A stretch of DNA of 46,825 nucleotides from assembly GCF_002001205.1 (NCBI RefSeq), contig NZ_MUNZ01000145.1, forward strand, positions 1 to 46,825. Reading direction: 5' to 3'. Below are positions 15,086 to 26,593 of the stretch, piece after piece (positions within the stretch are counted from its first letter, which is position 1; each line of letters opens with the position of its first letter). The notes under the pieces are model-generated. The model saw nothing but the letters and a program-made list of their open reading frames with translations, ran no database searches and had not been told where the DNA came from. Source of the DNA: Hydrogenophaga sp. A37. GTDB lineage: Bacteria; Pseudomonadota; Gammaproteobacteria; Burkholderiales; Burkholderiaceae_C. Made by a program: the position numbers and the translations under genes.

Positions 15086-16099
15086 ATGAGCTCCGTATTG
15101 CAAGACCCCGACAGCACCGACTGGCCCGACAGCGGCAGGTGGTCATCCCAGGACGTGGGGCGCCTGATCTACGCCAGCATCAGCTCGGTCGACGGCCCGG
15201 TGCTCGACGAGATGCGCAGCATCCGCGACCACGCGGTGGTGAACAACGCCGAGCACGGGCTGCGCGTGGTGCTCATGCACAAATGCGGCTGGTTCGTCGA
15301 ATGGATCGAGGGGCCGCCGGCCGGCATCCAGGCCCTGGTCGAGCGGGTCACGCTTGACCCGCGTCACCGCAGCCTCAAGGTCGTGCACGAGAGCGTGGGC
15401 CGGCCCCGGCTCGTCAAGCCCTGGATCGGCTCCATCGCCCAGACCACCGAAAGCACCGGCGAGTTTGCCCGGCGCGTGATGGCGCTGCACGACCGCCACG
15501 TTCGCGGCAAAGGCTACGAGCCGGCCAGCGTGTGGCGCAGCCTGTGTTCACCGCTGCCGGGACATGTCGAGGTGGCGGCCGCGCGCGAGGGCACCTACCA
15601 GCGCGTGATGATGATGTCGGCGCGCCAGACGGGGGTCTTTGACCTGCTGCACTGGCTGGCCAACGAATCCGATCGCACGGTGGTGCACCGCCGCTTTGCG
15701 GGCAGCGCGAAAGACGCGCTCGACGTGGAAAGCGACTACCTCGATCTGCCCGACCAGGGGCCGAGGGGCCGCCGCCTGATCGCCAACGCCCGCAAGGGCC
15801 TGGCCATGGGCATGACCCACGCCTTTTTGCCCGACTACGCCGCGGTGGTCTTGTTGATGCAGCCGGACCCCGAGGTGAACCAGCGCATGCTGGAGCGACT
15901 GCTGCTCGCCTGCCAGCAAATCAACCACCAGCCGGCCATGATCGGTCTGGGGGCCAACGCGTGGTTCACGCCAGAGCTCCAGTTCGCCACCGAAGCCCGT
16001 GGCCAGCGCTGGATCGAAGCGCGCACCGGCGGTGCCGCGGTGCCCAGCCACTGGCGGCTCTGGAACACCCTGAAGGCCGTGCTTGATCAACTCGGTTGA
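15086..16099 (+). CDS. BLUF-like protein with altered flavin switch and unassigned C-terminal domain
   Basis: Residues ~25-120 of this 337-residue protein align with BLUF domains without gaps through the core: RLIYASIS (Tyr29), NNAEHGLRVV (Asn54) and WFVEWIEGPPAGI. The last block takes the place of the usual F-F-Q-x-L-E-G, so the switch Gln is Glu72. The Thr-Gly of the usual LTG is Arg-Val. Photochemistry is thus probably lost or changed. Residues ~150-337 form a second alpha/beta domain with segments RVMMMSARQTGVFDLLHW, HAFLPDYAAVVLLMQPDP and QPAMIGLGANAWF. It faintly recalls a nucleotide-binding fold but has no P-loop, and I cannot assign it. The gene lies downstream of the degenerate GGDEF gene. 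Confidence 0.7.
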   Translation: MSSVLQDPDSTDWPDSGRWSSQDVGRLIYASISSVDGPVLDEMRSIRDHAVVNNAEHGLRVVLMHKCGWFVEWIEGPPAGIQALVERVTLDPRHRSLKVVHESVGRPRLVKPWIGSIAQTTESTGEFARRVMALHDRHVRGKGYEPASVWRSLCSPLPGHVEVAAAREGTYQRVMMMSARQTGVFDLLHWLANESDRTVVHRRFAGSAKDALDVESDYLDLPDQGPRGRRLIANARKGLAMGMTHAFLPDYAAVVLLMQPDPEVNQRMLERLLLACQQINHQPAMIGLGANAWFTPELQFATEARGQRWIEARTGGAAVPSHWRLWNTLKAVLDQLG

Positions 16100-16102
16100 A
16101 GA

Positions 16103-17260
16103 TCAGTTACCCGTCGGGAAGGTGCCAGGCAGCAGGATGCTGCGGTCCACGGTCTGGATGTTGGTGTGGCCGCAGAAGGCCATGGTCACGTCCAGTTCCT
16201 TGTGGATGATCTGCAGCGCTTTCAACACGCCAGCTTCGCCCATCGCGCCCAGGCCGTAGACCATGGCGCGGCCGATCATGGTGCCGCGCGCGCCGAGCGC
16301 CCAGGCCTTCAAGACGTCTTGTCCGCTGCGGATGCCGCCGTCCATCCACACCTCGATCTGGTCGCCCACCGCCGCGACGATGGCGGGCAGCGCTTCGATG
16401 CTGCTGGGCGCGCCGTCGAGCTGGCGACCGCCGTGGTTGCTCACCACGATGGCGTCGGCGCCACTGGCCACGGCCAGCTTCGCGTCTTCCACATCCATGA
16501 TGCCCTTCAAGATCAGCTTGCCGCCCCACTGCTGCTTCACCCAGGCCACGTCGGCCCAGTTCAGCGTCGGGTCGAACTGTTCGTTGGTCCAGGCCGCCAG
16601 CGAGCTCATGTCGCTCACGCCCTTCACATGGCCCACCAGGTTGCGGAAGGTGTGGCGGCGCGTGCCCATCATGCCCAGCACCCAGCGCGGTTTGGTCGCG
16701 ATGTTGAGCACGTTGCCCAGCGACGGGATCACCGACGCGCGCATCTTGTTTTTCAAATCCTTGTGGCGCTGACCGATCACCTGCAGGTCGAGTGTGAGCA
16801 CCAGCGCGCTGCACTTCGCCACCTTGCAGCGCTCGATCATGCGGGCCATGGCCTCGCGGTCGCGCATCATGTAAAGCTGAAACCAGAACGGCGCCGTGGT
16901 GTGTTCGGCCACGTCTTCGATCGAGCAGATGCTCATGGTCGAGAGCGTGAACGGAATGCCGAAGGTTTCGCAGGCCTTGGCCGCCTTGATCTCGCCGTCG
17001 GCGCTCTGCATGCCCGTCAGCCCCACGGGCGCAATGCACACCGGCATCTTCACGGCCTGCCCCACCATCTGGGTCGCGGTGGTCCGGTTCTCCATGTTGA
17101 CCGCCACGCGCTGGCGCAGCTTGATCTTCTGGAAATCGTCGCTGTTGGCGCGGTAGGTACTCTCGGTCCACGAGCCGGAGTCGGCGTAGTCGTAGAACAT
17201 GCGCGGCACGCGTTTTTTGGCCAGCACGCGCAGGTCTTCGATGGTGGTGATCACAGGCAT
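16103..17260 (-). CDS. lldD: FMN-dependent alpha-hydroxy-acid oxidase/dehydrogenase (LldD-like)
   Basis: The 385-residue protein belongs to the FMN-dependent alpha-hydroxy-acid oxidising family (L-lactate dehydrogenase, glycolate/mandelate oxidase). It shows RMFYDYADSGSWTE, LSTMSICSIEDVA, FWFQLYMMRDR, the catalytic SNHGGRQLDG with active-site His, DGGIRSGQDVLKAWALGA and GRAMVYGLGA, in family order. It would oxidise a 2-hydroxy acid to the 2-oxo acid at the membrane or in the cytosol. L-lactate is the default guess but the substrate is not fixed by sequence. The ATG at 17260 has a GGAG site seven bases upstream. It lies 110 bp after a LysR gene on the same strand, and its stop is three bases from the convergent BLUF-like gene's stop. 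Confidence 0.88.
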   Translation of the reverse strand: MPVITTIEDLRVLAKKRVPRMFYDYADSGSWTESTYRANSDDFQKIKLRQRVAVNMENRTTATQMVGQAVKMPVCIAPVGLTGMQSADGEIKAAKACETFGIPFTLSTMSICSIEDVAEHTTAPFWFQLYMMRDREAMARMIERCKVAKCSALVLTLDLQVIGQRHKDLKNKMRASVIPSLGNVLNIATKPRWVLGMMGTRRHTFRNLVGHVKGVSDMSSLAAWTNEQFDPTLNWADVAWVKQQWGGKLILKGIMDVEDAKLAVASGADAIVVSNHGGRQLDGAPSSIEALPAIVAAVGDQIEVWMDGGIRSGQDVLKAWALGARGTMIGRAMVYGLGAMGEAGVLKALQIIHKELDVTMAFCGHTNIQTVDRSILLPGTFPTGN

Positions 17261-17370
17261 GGGCTTGTCTCCGGGGGTGTTGTGGGGTGAGCTGCGGTCG
17301 ATGGTAGCCAGACGGTCTGGAAAAGGCTTGTGAAAGCGTGACGATGAGGATTGAAATTTTTGATGAGGCC

Positions 17371-18303
17371 TCACGCTGCACGCGGATGCAGCTCGCGCAG
17401 GCAGTCCAGGAACGCGTGCGTCATGCGCAGCGCCTCGGGCGAGCGCCGCACGATGGCGCTGTAGCCGCAGGTGTAGCGCAGCAGCGCCGGGTTGATGGCG
17501 CGCAGGCGGCCGTCGGCCACAAAGCCCTGCGCGTAGTGCTCGGGCAGAAAACCCAGGTAGTGGTCCGACAGGATGAGCAGCGCCACGCCCTCCTGGTCGG
17601 ACGCGGTGGCCGCGCGCTGCAACCGCCGTTGGTGGGTCAGCTCCATGTTCTGCGAGTGGTAGCCCAGCGCGGCCAGGGGCTGCTGGCGCAGCGCGCGCCA
17701 GTCGGCCCGGGCCGGGGGCGTGGCGAACCAGGGGTGGCCCGCGCCCGCGTAGAGCAGCATGTTTTCGTCGAACAGCGGCCTGTAGTCCAGGCTGTCCGAG
17801 CGCCGGTGCTCGGGCACGATGCCGAGCTGGAACTGGCCGTCCATCACGCCGCGTTCGATCACCGCGATGCCGTTCACATGCAGGTGCAGCTGGACCTGCG
17901 GCGCGCGTTCGCGCAGCAGCGCCAGCGCCTGCGGAATGTGGGCGGCCGGGTTGCTGGCGGTTTTTTCGAACACCGCCACGTGCAGATCGCCGCCCAGGCG
18001 CTGGTGGATGTCGTGCAGGCTGCCGCGAAAACCCTCGGTGGCGGCCAGCAGGCGCTGGGTGGCCTCGTAGAGCTGCTGGCCCTCGGGCGTGAGCGCAAAA
18101 CCGGCGCGTCCGCGCCGGCACAGCACCAGGCCCACGCGGGTTTCCAGGTCCTTGACGTGGCGGCTGATGGTGGACATGGCGATGTTGAGCTCCAGCTCGG
18201 CCGAAGCCATGCCGCCGCAGTCCACCACCGCCTTGAACACCCGCAGCAGGCGGATGTCCACGTCGCCCAGCTGGCCGAGAACGGCCCGGTGTTTCACTTG
18301 CAT
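17371..18303 (-). CDS. LysR-family transcriptional regulator
   Basis: The product is about 310 residues. The N-terminal winged helix-turn-helix reads DIRLLRVFKAVVDCGGMASAELELNIAMSTISRHVKDLE, followed by a LysR substrate-binding domain of two lobes (FEKTASNPAAHIP; FQLGIVPEHRRSDSLDY). The ATG at 18303 is chosen because it keeps the normal distance to the helix-turn-helix; an upstream in-frame start would extend into the transaminase gene. It is divergent from the beta-alanine transaminase gene with 91 bp between starts, and upstream of the hydroxy-acid oxidase. It may therefore control either or both. The inducer is unknown. Confidence 0.9.
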   Translation of the reverse strand: MQVKHRAVLGQLGDVDIRLLRVFKAVVDCGGMASAELELNIAMSTISRHVKDLETRVGLVLCRRGRAGFALTPEGQQLYEATQRLLAATEGFRGSLHDIHQRLGGDLHVAVFEKTASNPAAHIPQALALLRERAPQVQLHLHVNGIAVIERGVMDGQFQLGIVPEHRRSDSLDYRPLFDENMLLYAGAGHPWFATPPARADWRALRQQPLAALGYHSQNMELTHQRRLQRAATASDQEGVALLILSDHYLGFLPEHYAQGFVADGRLRAINPALLRYTCGYSAIVRRSPEALRMTHAFLDCLRELHPRAA

Positions 18304-18334
18304 GTTTTGTAAAGTCAATGTGGATAGGTTGTCA

Positions 18335-18348
18335 TTTATACGAGTAAA
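18335..18348. promoter_or_regulatory. candidate LysR box (TTTA-N6-TAAA) in the divergent region
   Basis: TTTATACGAGTAAA is an imperfect palindrome containing a T-N11-A core as seen in LysR-type sites. It lies midway between the lysR start and the transaminase ATG, in a small AT-rich patch. Short and unproven. Confidence 0.35.
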
Positions 18349-18394
18349 CCGCGCGCCCCAGAATGCGCTTTCCCCACAAGCCGAGGAACACCCC

Positions 18395-19759
18395 ATGGAC
18401 CTGACCGACAGCCAGCACCTGCAGAACACACCCCGCACCGACGCCGCCTGGCTGGCGGCGCACTGGATGCCCTACACCGGCAACCGCGAATTCCAGGCCA
18501 ACCCCCGGCTCATCACCGGCGCCCAGGGGGCCTACTACACCAGCCACGACGGACGCCAGATCTTCGACGGCCTCTCCGGTCTGTGGTGCACCGGCCTGGG
18601 CCATGCGCGCAAGGAAATTGTTGACGCCGTGAGCCGCCAGGTGGCCACGCTCGACTACTCACCCGCCTTCCAGTTCGGCCACCCGCTGGCGTTCGAGCTG
18701 GCCAACAGGATCGTGGAGCGCATGCCCACAGGCCTCAACCGCGTGTTCTTCACTGGCTCGGGTTCGGAGTCCGCCGACACGGCGCTGAAGATGGCGCGCG
18801 CCTACTGGCGCACCAAGGGCCAGGCGAGCAAGACGCGGCTGATTGGCCGCGTCAAGGGCTACCACGGCGTGAACTTCGGCGGCATCTCGGTCGGCGGCAT
18901 CGCGGCCAACCGCAAGCTGTTCGGTCAGGGCGTGGAGGCCGACCACCTGCCCCACACCCAGCCGCCGAACGGCAGCTTCTACCGTGGCATGCCGCCTGAA
19001 GCCGGGCCCCACGGCGCCGCGCTGGCCGACGAGCTGCTGGGGCTGATCGCGCTGCATGATGCTTCGAACATCGCGGCCGTCATCGTCGAACCCTTCTCGG
19101 GCTCAGCCGGCGTGGTGATCCCGCCCGTGGGCTACCTGCGGCGCCTGCGCGAGATCTGCACGGCGAACAACATCCTGCTGATCTTTGACGAAGTCATCAC
19201 CGGCTTTGGCCGCACCGGCAGCTGGACCGGGTCGGAAGCCTTCGGCGTCACGCCCGACATCATCAACATCGCCAAGCAAGTCACCAATGGCGCGCAACCC
19301 ATGGGCGCGGTGATCGTGCGGCAAGACATCTGCGACACCTTCATGGCCGCCGGCGGCCCCGAATACATGCTGGAGTTCCCGCACGGCTACACCTACTCGG
19401 CCCACCCGGTGGCCTGTGCCGCCGGCATTGCCTCGCTCGACCTGCTGGAGAGCGACAACGCCCTGCAGCGCGTGCGCGAACTCTCGCCGCATTTTGAGAA
19501 CGCGGTGCATGGCCTGCAGGGCGCGAAACACGTGGCCGACGTGCGCAACTTCGGCCTCGCCGCAGGCATCACCATCGCACCCCTGCCGGGCGAGCCGGCC
19601 CGTCGGCCCTACGAGATCGCCATGGCCATGTACCAGAAGGGCTTTTACGTGCGCTACGGCGGCGACACGATCCAGCTCGCGCCGCCCTTCATCAGCACGC
19701 CGGCGGAGATTGACCGCATGGTCAGTGCGCTGGGGGATACGCTGAACAAGACGCTTTAA
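18395..19759 (+). CDS. aptA: beta-alanine/omega-amino-acid:pyruvate transaminase (class III)
   Basis: The 454-residue PLP enzyme has the class III transaminase pattern. HWMPYTGNREFQANPRLI and GLSGLWCTGLGHARKEI are typical of the omega-amino-acid:pyruvate group. FTGSGSESADTALKMARAY binds phosphate, LLIFDEVITGFGRTG holds the PLP-ring Asp, and NIAKQVTNGAQPMGAVIV holds the Schiff-base Lys. It would convert beta-alanine plus pyruvate to malonate semialdehyde plus alanine. This is the step after the pyrimidine-degradation enzymes encoded at 20.7-27.9 kb, which strengthens the assignment. It is divergent from lysR and so may be regulated apart from the RutR-type genes. The ATG at 18395 has GAGGA nearby. 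Confidence 0.9.
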   Translation: MDLTDSQHLQNTPRTDAAWLAAHWMPYTGNREFQANPRLITGAQGAYYTSHDGRQIFDGLSGLWCTGLGHARKEIVDAVSRQVATLDYSPAFQFGHPLAFELANRIVERMPTGLNRVFFTGSGSESADTALKMARAYWRTKGQASKTRLIGRVKGYHGVNFGGISVGGIAANRKLFGQGVEADHLPHTQPPNGSFYRGMPPEAGPHGAALADELLGLIALHDASNIAAVIVEPFSGSAGVVIPPVGYLRRLREICTANNILLIFDEVITGFGRTGSWTGSEAFGVTPDIINIAKQVTNGAQPMGAVIVRQDICDTFMAAGGPEYMLEFPHGYTYSAHPVACAAGIASLDLLESDNALQRVRELSPHFENAVHGLQGAKHVADVRNFGLAAGITIAPLPGEPARRPYEIAMAMYQKGFYVRYGGDTIQLAPPFISTPAEIDRMVSALGDTLNKTL

Positions 19760-19842
19760 CCCCCCGCAGCGCTTCGCGCTACCCCCCAGGGGGCAACCCG
19801 ATGCGGCCCGGCAAAGCCGGTTCCGCCGGGTTCTCGGCTTGG
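19760..19842 (+). repeat. dispersed GC-rich intergenic repeat, copy D
   Basis: This copy begins directly after the transaminase stop. It has GCG-CTT-CGCGC, a CCCCCC-AGGGGG block, CCGGC-AAA-GCCGG, and a diverged tail. It lies between convergent genes (transaminase and rutR-like). Confidence 0.8.
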
Positions 19843-19844
19843 GC

Positions 19845-20513
19845 TCAGCGCTCCGGCTGCACCGGTGCCAGCCCACTGGCCACCAGGTGCACGATCAGTT
19901 CTTCCGCGTTGTCAAAATCGCGCGTGGTCAGCGCCGGCTTGCCCAGCAGCAGGGCGAACTGCGCCTGCTGCTCTGCGTAGGCTTGCGTGACCGACCAGAT
20001 GATGAACATCAGGTGCGTGAAGTTCACGCGCGCGATGCGGCCTTCGCGGGCCCAGCGCTCGAAGGTGCGCACCTCCTTGCGCAGCAGCGGCCCCACGCGC
20101 GCCGCAATGGCTTCGCCGTACCTTGGTGCACCGGCGATCACCTCTTTGGTGAACACCTTGACCCCATTGGGGCGTTCGCGCGAAAAGCGCAGCTTCAGGC
20201 GCACGTAGGCGCGCAGCGCGAGCATGGGGTCGTCCCCGTGTGACAGCTCGTCCATGCCGGCCAGCCACTGGTCGAGCACGTCGTCGAGCACGCGCCGGTA
20301 CAGCGCTTCTTTGCTGACGAAGTAATACAGCAGGTTGTGCCGGCTGATGCCGGCGGCGGCACCGATGTTTTCGAGGGACGCGCCCTCAAAACCGAACTGG
20401 GCGAACTGGTTTTCGGCCTCCTGCAGGATGGCCGCTTCCTTGCGCAGGCGCGAGGCCGTCGGGGCCTTTGTAAGCGGTGTATCGGGCCCGGGTGGAGTGG
20501 GTGTTTTTGCCAT
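19845..20513 (-). CDS. rutR: TetR-family regulator, RutR-like repressor of pyrimidine catabolism
   Basis: The 222-residue protein has an N-terminal TetR helix-turn-helix (AENQFAQFGFEGASLENIGAAAGISRHNLLYYFVSKEALY) after a flexible Pro/Thr-rich leader. Its C-terminal domain matches the RutR/YcdC group, with FSRERPNGVKVFTKEVIAGAP and NFTHLMFIIWSVTQAYAEQQAQ. RutR in E. coli is released from DNA by uracil or thymine. The gene diverges from preT, and two palindromes very like RutR boxes lie between them, so it probably represses the pyd/pre operon and possibly itself. The ATG at 20513 is preferred over the in-frame codon at 20531. Confidence 0.88.
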   Translation of the reverse strand: MAKTPTPPGPDTPLTKAPTASRLRKEAAILQEAENQFAQFGFEGASLENIGAAAGISRHNLLYYFVSKEALYRRVLDDVLDQWLAGMDELSHGDDPMLALRAYVRLKLRFSRERPNGVKVFTKEVIAGAPRYGEAIAARVGPLLRKEVRTFERWAREGRIARVNFTHLMFIIWSVTQAYAEQQAQFALLLGKPALTTRDFDNAEELIVHLVASGLAPVQPER

Positions 20514-20572
20514 CGCACCATTGTGGCGCAAGCCCTGCGCCGTTTTTCTGGCATGGCGTTTGCTATAGGGAT

Positions 20573-20606
20573 TTCACCAATTGGTAAAAGTTTACCAATT
20601 GGTAAA
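20573..20606. promoter_or_regulatory. tandem RutR-type operators
   Basis: Two palindromes share ACCAATTGGT: TTCACCAATTGGTAAA (20573-20588) and the perfect 16-mer TTTACCAATTGGTAAA (20591-20606), with centres 18 bp apart. They match the form of the E. coli RutR box (TTGACCAnnTGGTCAA). They lie in the rutR-preT divergent region, 60 bases before the rutR start and about 100 before preT. Confidence 0.82.
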
Positions 20607-20708
20607 TTGCGGCACCGCTGTGGTTGTGCGCAGGGTCAGGGTGCCACGGAGCACACCGCCCGACGCATGCCGTTTGTTGTTGCCAGAACCTGCCCACAAG
20701 GAAACCCG

Positions 20709-22076
20709 ATGGACACCCCCACGAGCCGCGCCTGCGGCGTCCACGCCGCCCGCCTCAATCTGGCGGACTACGCCAACAACTTCAGCGACGCGCACCCGCC
20801 GCTGACCCGCCCCCAGGCGCTGATCGAAGCCGAGCGCTGCTACTACTGCCACGACGCGCCCTGCGCCACGGCCTGCCCCACGGGCATCGATATCCCATCT
20901 TTCATCCACCGCATTGCGCAAGACAACAACCGCGGCGCGGCGCGTGCGATTCTCGAAGCCAACCCGCTGGGTGGCATGTGCGCCCGCGTCTGCCCCACCG
21001 AGGTGCTGTGCGAACAGGCCTGCGTGCGCAACACCAACGAAGACAAGCCGGTGGAGATCGGCTTCTTGCAGCGCTACGCCACCGACGCCTTCTTTGCCAA
21101 GCCAGGTGCGCCCTTGTTCCAGCGAGCAGCGCCCACGGGCAGGCGCGTGGCGGTGGTGGGCGCGGGGCCAGCGGGGCTGGCCTGCGCGCATGGTCTGGCA
21201 CTGCGTGGCCACGACGTGGTGCTGTTCGAGTCGCGGCCCAAGCTCGGCGGCCTCAACGAATACGGCCTGGCCAGCTACAAGACCACCGACAACTTCGCGC
21301 AGAAGGAAGTGGAGTGGTTGCTGTCCATCGGCGGCATCGAGGTGCGCACGGCACAGCGGCTCGGACGCGACATCACGCTCGACGGCCTGCTGGGTGGCTT
21401 CGACGCCGTGTTCCTGGGCCTGGGCCTGCAGGGTGTGAACGCGCTGGGCGTGGCCGAACCCACCGCCACTGGCTTGCGCAATGCCGTCGACTTCATCGCC
21501 GAGCTGCGCCAGAGCGCTGACCTGTCCACGCTCCCAGTGGGTCGCCGTGTGGTGGTGATCGGCGGCGGCATGACGGCGGTGGACGCGGCCGTGCAGTCGC
21601 GCAAGCTGGGGGCTGAAGAAGTCACCATCGTCTACCGCCGTGGCGCTGACGCCATGTCGGCATCGCGCGTGGAGCAGCAATGGGCGCAAACCCATGGCGT
21701 GACGATCCGCCACTGGGCCGCGCCGCAGGAACTGCTGTGCGAGGGTGGTGCCGTCAAGGGCATGCGCTTCGCCGCCAGCGCGCTGCGCGACGGCCAACTG
21801 GTGGAAACCGGCGAGACCTTCACGCTGGAAGCCGACATGGTGCTCAAGGCCATCGGCCAGACCTATGTGGCCGAGCCCGCCGGCAAGGCGATCGCGCTGC
21901 AGGGCGGACGCATAGCCACCGATGAAGCAGGTCGCACCAGCCTGGCGCGCGTGTGGGCCGGCGGCGACTGCCGAGCGGGCGGGCGCGACCTCACGGTCGA
22001 AGCCGTGGAGCACGGCAAGCTGGCCGCGCTCTCCATCCATGAAGCGCTGAGCGTGCCCGTGGCGCTGGTGGCTTGA
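20709..22076 (+). CDS. preT: dihydropyrimidine dehydrogenase subunit PreT
   Basis: This 455-residue flavoprotein is the NAD(P)H-oxidising subunit of bacterial dihydropyrimidine dehydrogenase. Cysteines at 44, 47, 52, 56 and at 91, 95, 101, 105 form the iron-sulfur region. VAVVGAGPAGLACA binds FAD, VVVIGGGMTAVDAA is the second dinucleotide fold, and WAGGDCRAGGRDLTVEA is the C-terminal FAD signature. Together with PreA it reduces uracil or thymine to the 5,6-dihydro form, the first step of the reductive pathway. The ATG at 20709 follows the RutR-type operators. The preA gene starts 57 bases after the stop, so they form one operon. Confidence 0.92.
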   Translation: MDTPTSRACGVHAARLNLADYANNFSDAHPPLTRPQALIEAERCYYCHDAPCATACPTGIDIPSFIHRIAQDNNRGAARAILEANPLGGMCARVCPTEVLCEQACVRNTNEDKPVEIGFLQRYATDAFFAKPGAPLFQRAAPTGRRVAVVGAGPAGLACAHGLALRGHDVVLFESRPKLGGLNEYGLASYKTTDNFAQKEVEWLLSIGGIEVRTAQRLGRDITLDGLLGGFDAVFLGLGLQGVNALGVAEPTATGLRNAVDFIAELRQSADLSTLPVGRRVVVIGGGMTAVDAAVQSRKLGAEEVTIVYRRGADAMSASRVEQQWAQTHGVTIRHWAAPQELLCEGGAVKGMRFAASALRDGQLVETGETFTLEADMVLKAIGQTYVAEPAGKAIALQGGRIATDEAGRTSLARVWAGGDCRAGGRDLTVEAVEHGKLAALSIHEALSVPVALVA

Positions 22077-22132
22077 CGGTCACCACTACCCACGAACGCC
22101 AACGCACTCACCGCATTTCACCGGAGCACCCC

Positions 22133-23446
22133 ATGGCCGACATCCGCAGCAATTTCCTGGGCATCCACAGCCCCAATCCCTTCTGGCTCGCCTCCGCGCC
22201 GCCCACCGACAAAGAGATCAACGTCACACGCGCTTTCGAAGCGGGCTGGGGCGGCGTGGTGTGGAAGACGCTGGGCGAAGATCCGGCCGTCGTCAACGTG
22301 AACGGCCCGCGCTATGCCACGCTGATGTCGCAAGACCGCCGCGTGATCGGCCTGAACAACATCGAGCTCATCACTGACCGGCCGCTGCAGACCAACCTCG
22401 AGGAGATCAAACGCGTCAAGCGCAACTGGCCCGACCGCGCCATGATCGTCTCGCTCATGGTGCCTTGCGAGGAAGCGAGCTGGAAGCGCATCCTGCCCAT
22501 GGTGGAAGACACAGGTGCCGACGGCATCGAGCTCAACTTCGGTTGTCCGCACGGCATGAGCGAGCGCGGCATGGGCGCGGCCGTGGGCCAGGTGCCCGAA
22601 TACATCCAGATGGTCACCGCCTGGTGCAAACACTACAGCCGCCTGCCCGTGATCGTGAAGCTCACGCCCAACATCACCGACGTGCGCCAGCCCGCGCGCG
22701 CAGCCAAGGCCGGCGGGGCTGATGCGGTGTCGCTCATCAACACCATCAACTCCATCATGGGCGTGGACCTGAACCGCATGGTCATGAGCCCGAGCACCGA
22801 TGGCTGGGGTTCACACGGTGGCTACTGTGGCCCGGCCGTGAAACCCATCGCGCTCAACATGGTGGCCGAAATCGCGCGCGATCCGCAGACCGCGGGCCTG
22901 CCCATCAGCGGCATTGGCGGCATCACCACCTGGCGCGACGCGGCCGAATACATCGCCCTGGGCTGCGGCACGGTGCAGGTGTGCACCGCCGCCATGGTCT
23001 ACGGCTTCAAGATCGTGCAGGACATGTGCGATGGCCTCTCCAACTTCATGGACGAGCGCGGCTACAAAACGCTCGACGACTTCAAGGGCCAGGCCGTGCC
23101 CACGGTGAAAGACTGGAAGAACCTCAACCTCAACCACATCGACAAGGCCGTCATCAACCAGGACGCCTGCATCCAGTGCGGCCGCTGCCACGTGGTGTGC
23201 GAAGACACCTCGCACCAGGCCATCACCTTCAGCAAAGAAGGTGGTGTGCGCAAGTTCGAAGTGAATGATGCCGAGTGTGTGGGCTGCAACCTGTGCGTGT
23301 CGATCTGCCCGGTGCCTGAGTGCATCACCCTGCGCAGCCTCGCGCCCGGCGAGGTGGATGTGCGAACGGACAAAACGGTCACAGGTGAATACGCCAACTG
23401 GACCACCCACCCCAACAACCCGCAGCGCGTGAGCGCCGCGACCTGA
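22133..23446 (+). CDS. preA: dihydropyrimidine dehydrogenase subunit PreA
   Basis: The 437-residue subunit has an FMN TIM-barrel related to dihydroorotate dehydrogenase (NPFWLASAPPTDKE; ELNFGCPHGMSERGMGAAVGQ at ~133-153; VKLTPNITD; ISGIGGITTWRDAAEYIALG). A C-terminal ferredoxin domain carries two 4Fe-4S motifs (CIQCGRCHVVCED and CVGCNLCVSICPVPEC). It reduces uracil/thymine with electrons from PreT. In the loop where mammalian DPD carries its catalytic Cys (as I recall, G-L-A-C-G-Q), this protein reads G-A-A-V-G-Q. The ATG at 22133 has a GGAG site six bases upstream; the in-frame codon at 22073 overlaps preT and is less likely. Confidence 0.93.
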   Translation: MADIRSNFLGIHSPNPFWLASAPPTDKEINVTRAFEAGWGGVVWKTLGEDPAVVNVNGPRYATLMSQDRRVIGLNNIELITDRPLQTNLEEIKRVKRNWPDRAMIVSLMVPCEEASWKRILPMVEDTGADGIELNFGCPHGMSERGMGAAVGQVPEYIQMVTAWCKHYSRLPVIVKLTPNITDVRQPARAAKAGGADAVSLINTINSIMGVDLNRMVMSPSTDGWGSHGGYCGPAVKPIALNMVAEIARDPQTAGLPISGIGGITTWRDAAEYIALGCGTVQVCTAAMVYGFKIVQDMCDGLSNFMDERGYKTLDDFKGQAVPTVKDWKNLNLNHIDKAVINQDACIQCGRCHVVCEDTSHQAITFSKEGGVRKFEVNDAECVGCNLCVSICPVPECITLRSLAPGEVDVRTDKTVTGEYANWTTHPNNPQRVSAAT

Positions 23447-23576
23447 CGGCGCCGGTGCGGTTCTTGCGTGGACCGCCGCCTTTCGTGTTTTCTTTTCCCC
23501 GCATCTGCTGGCCCGGAACGCCGGCGCAGACCGCGGACTGTGTGTTACCCACGAGGTCTTTGACAGGAGTACAGGC

Positions 23577-26565
<2,989 letters not shown>

Positions 26566-26593
26566 CCGACGAACGATGCATCTGGAGAACACC

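Noticed and set aside
17261..18121. Upstream extension of the hydroxy-acid oxidase frame
   Set aside because: The extension is Arg/Ala/Pro-rich and lies over the LysR gene in another frame; the ATG at 17260 has a proper ribosome site and family N-terminus.
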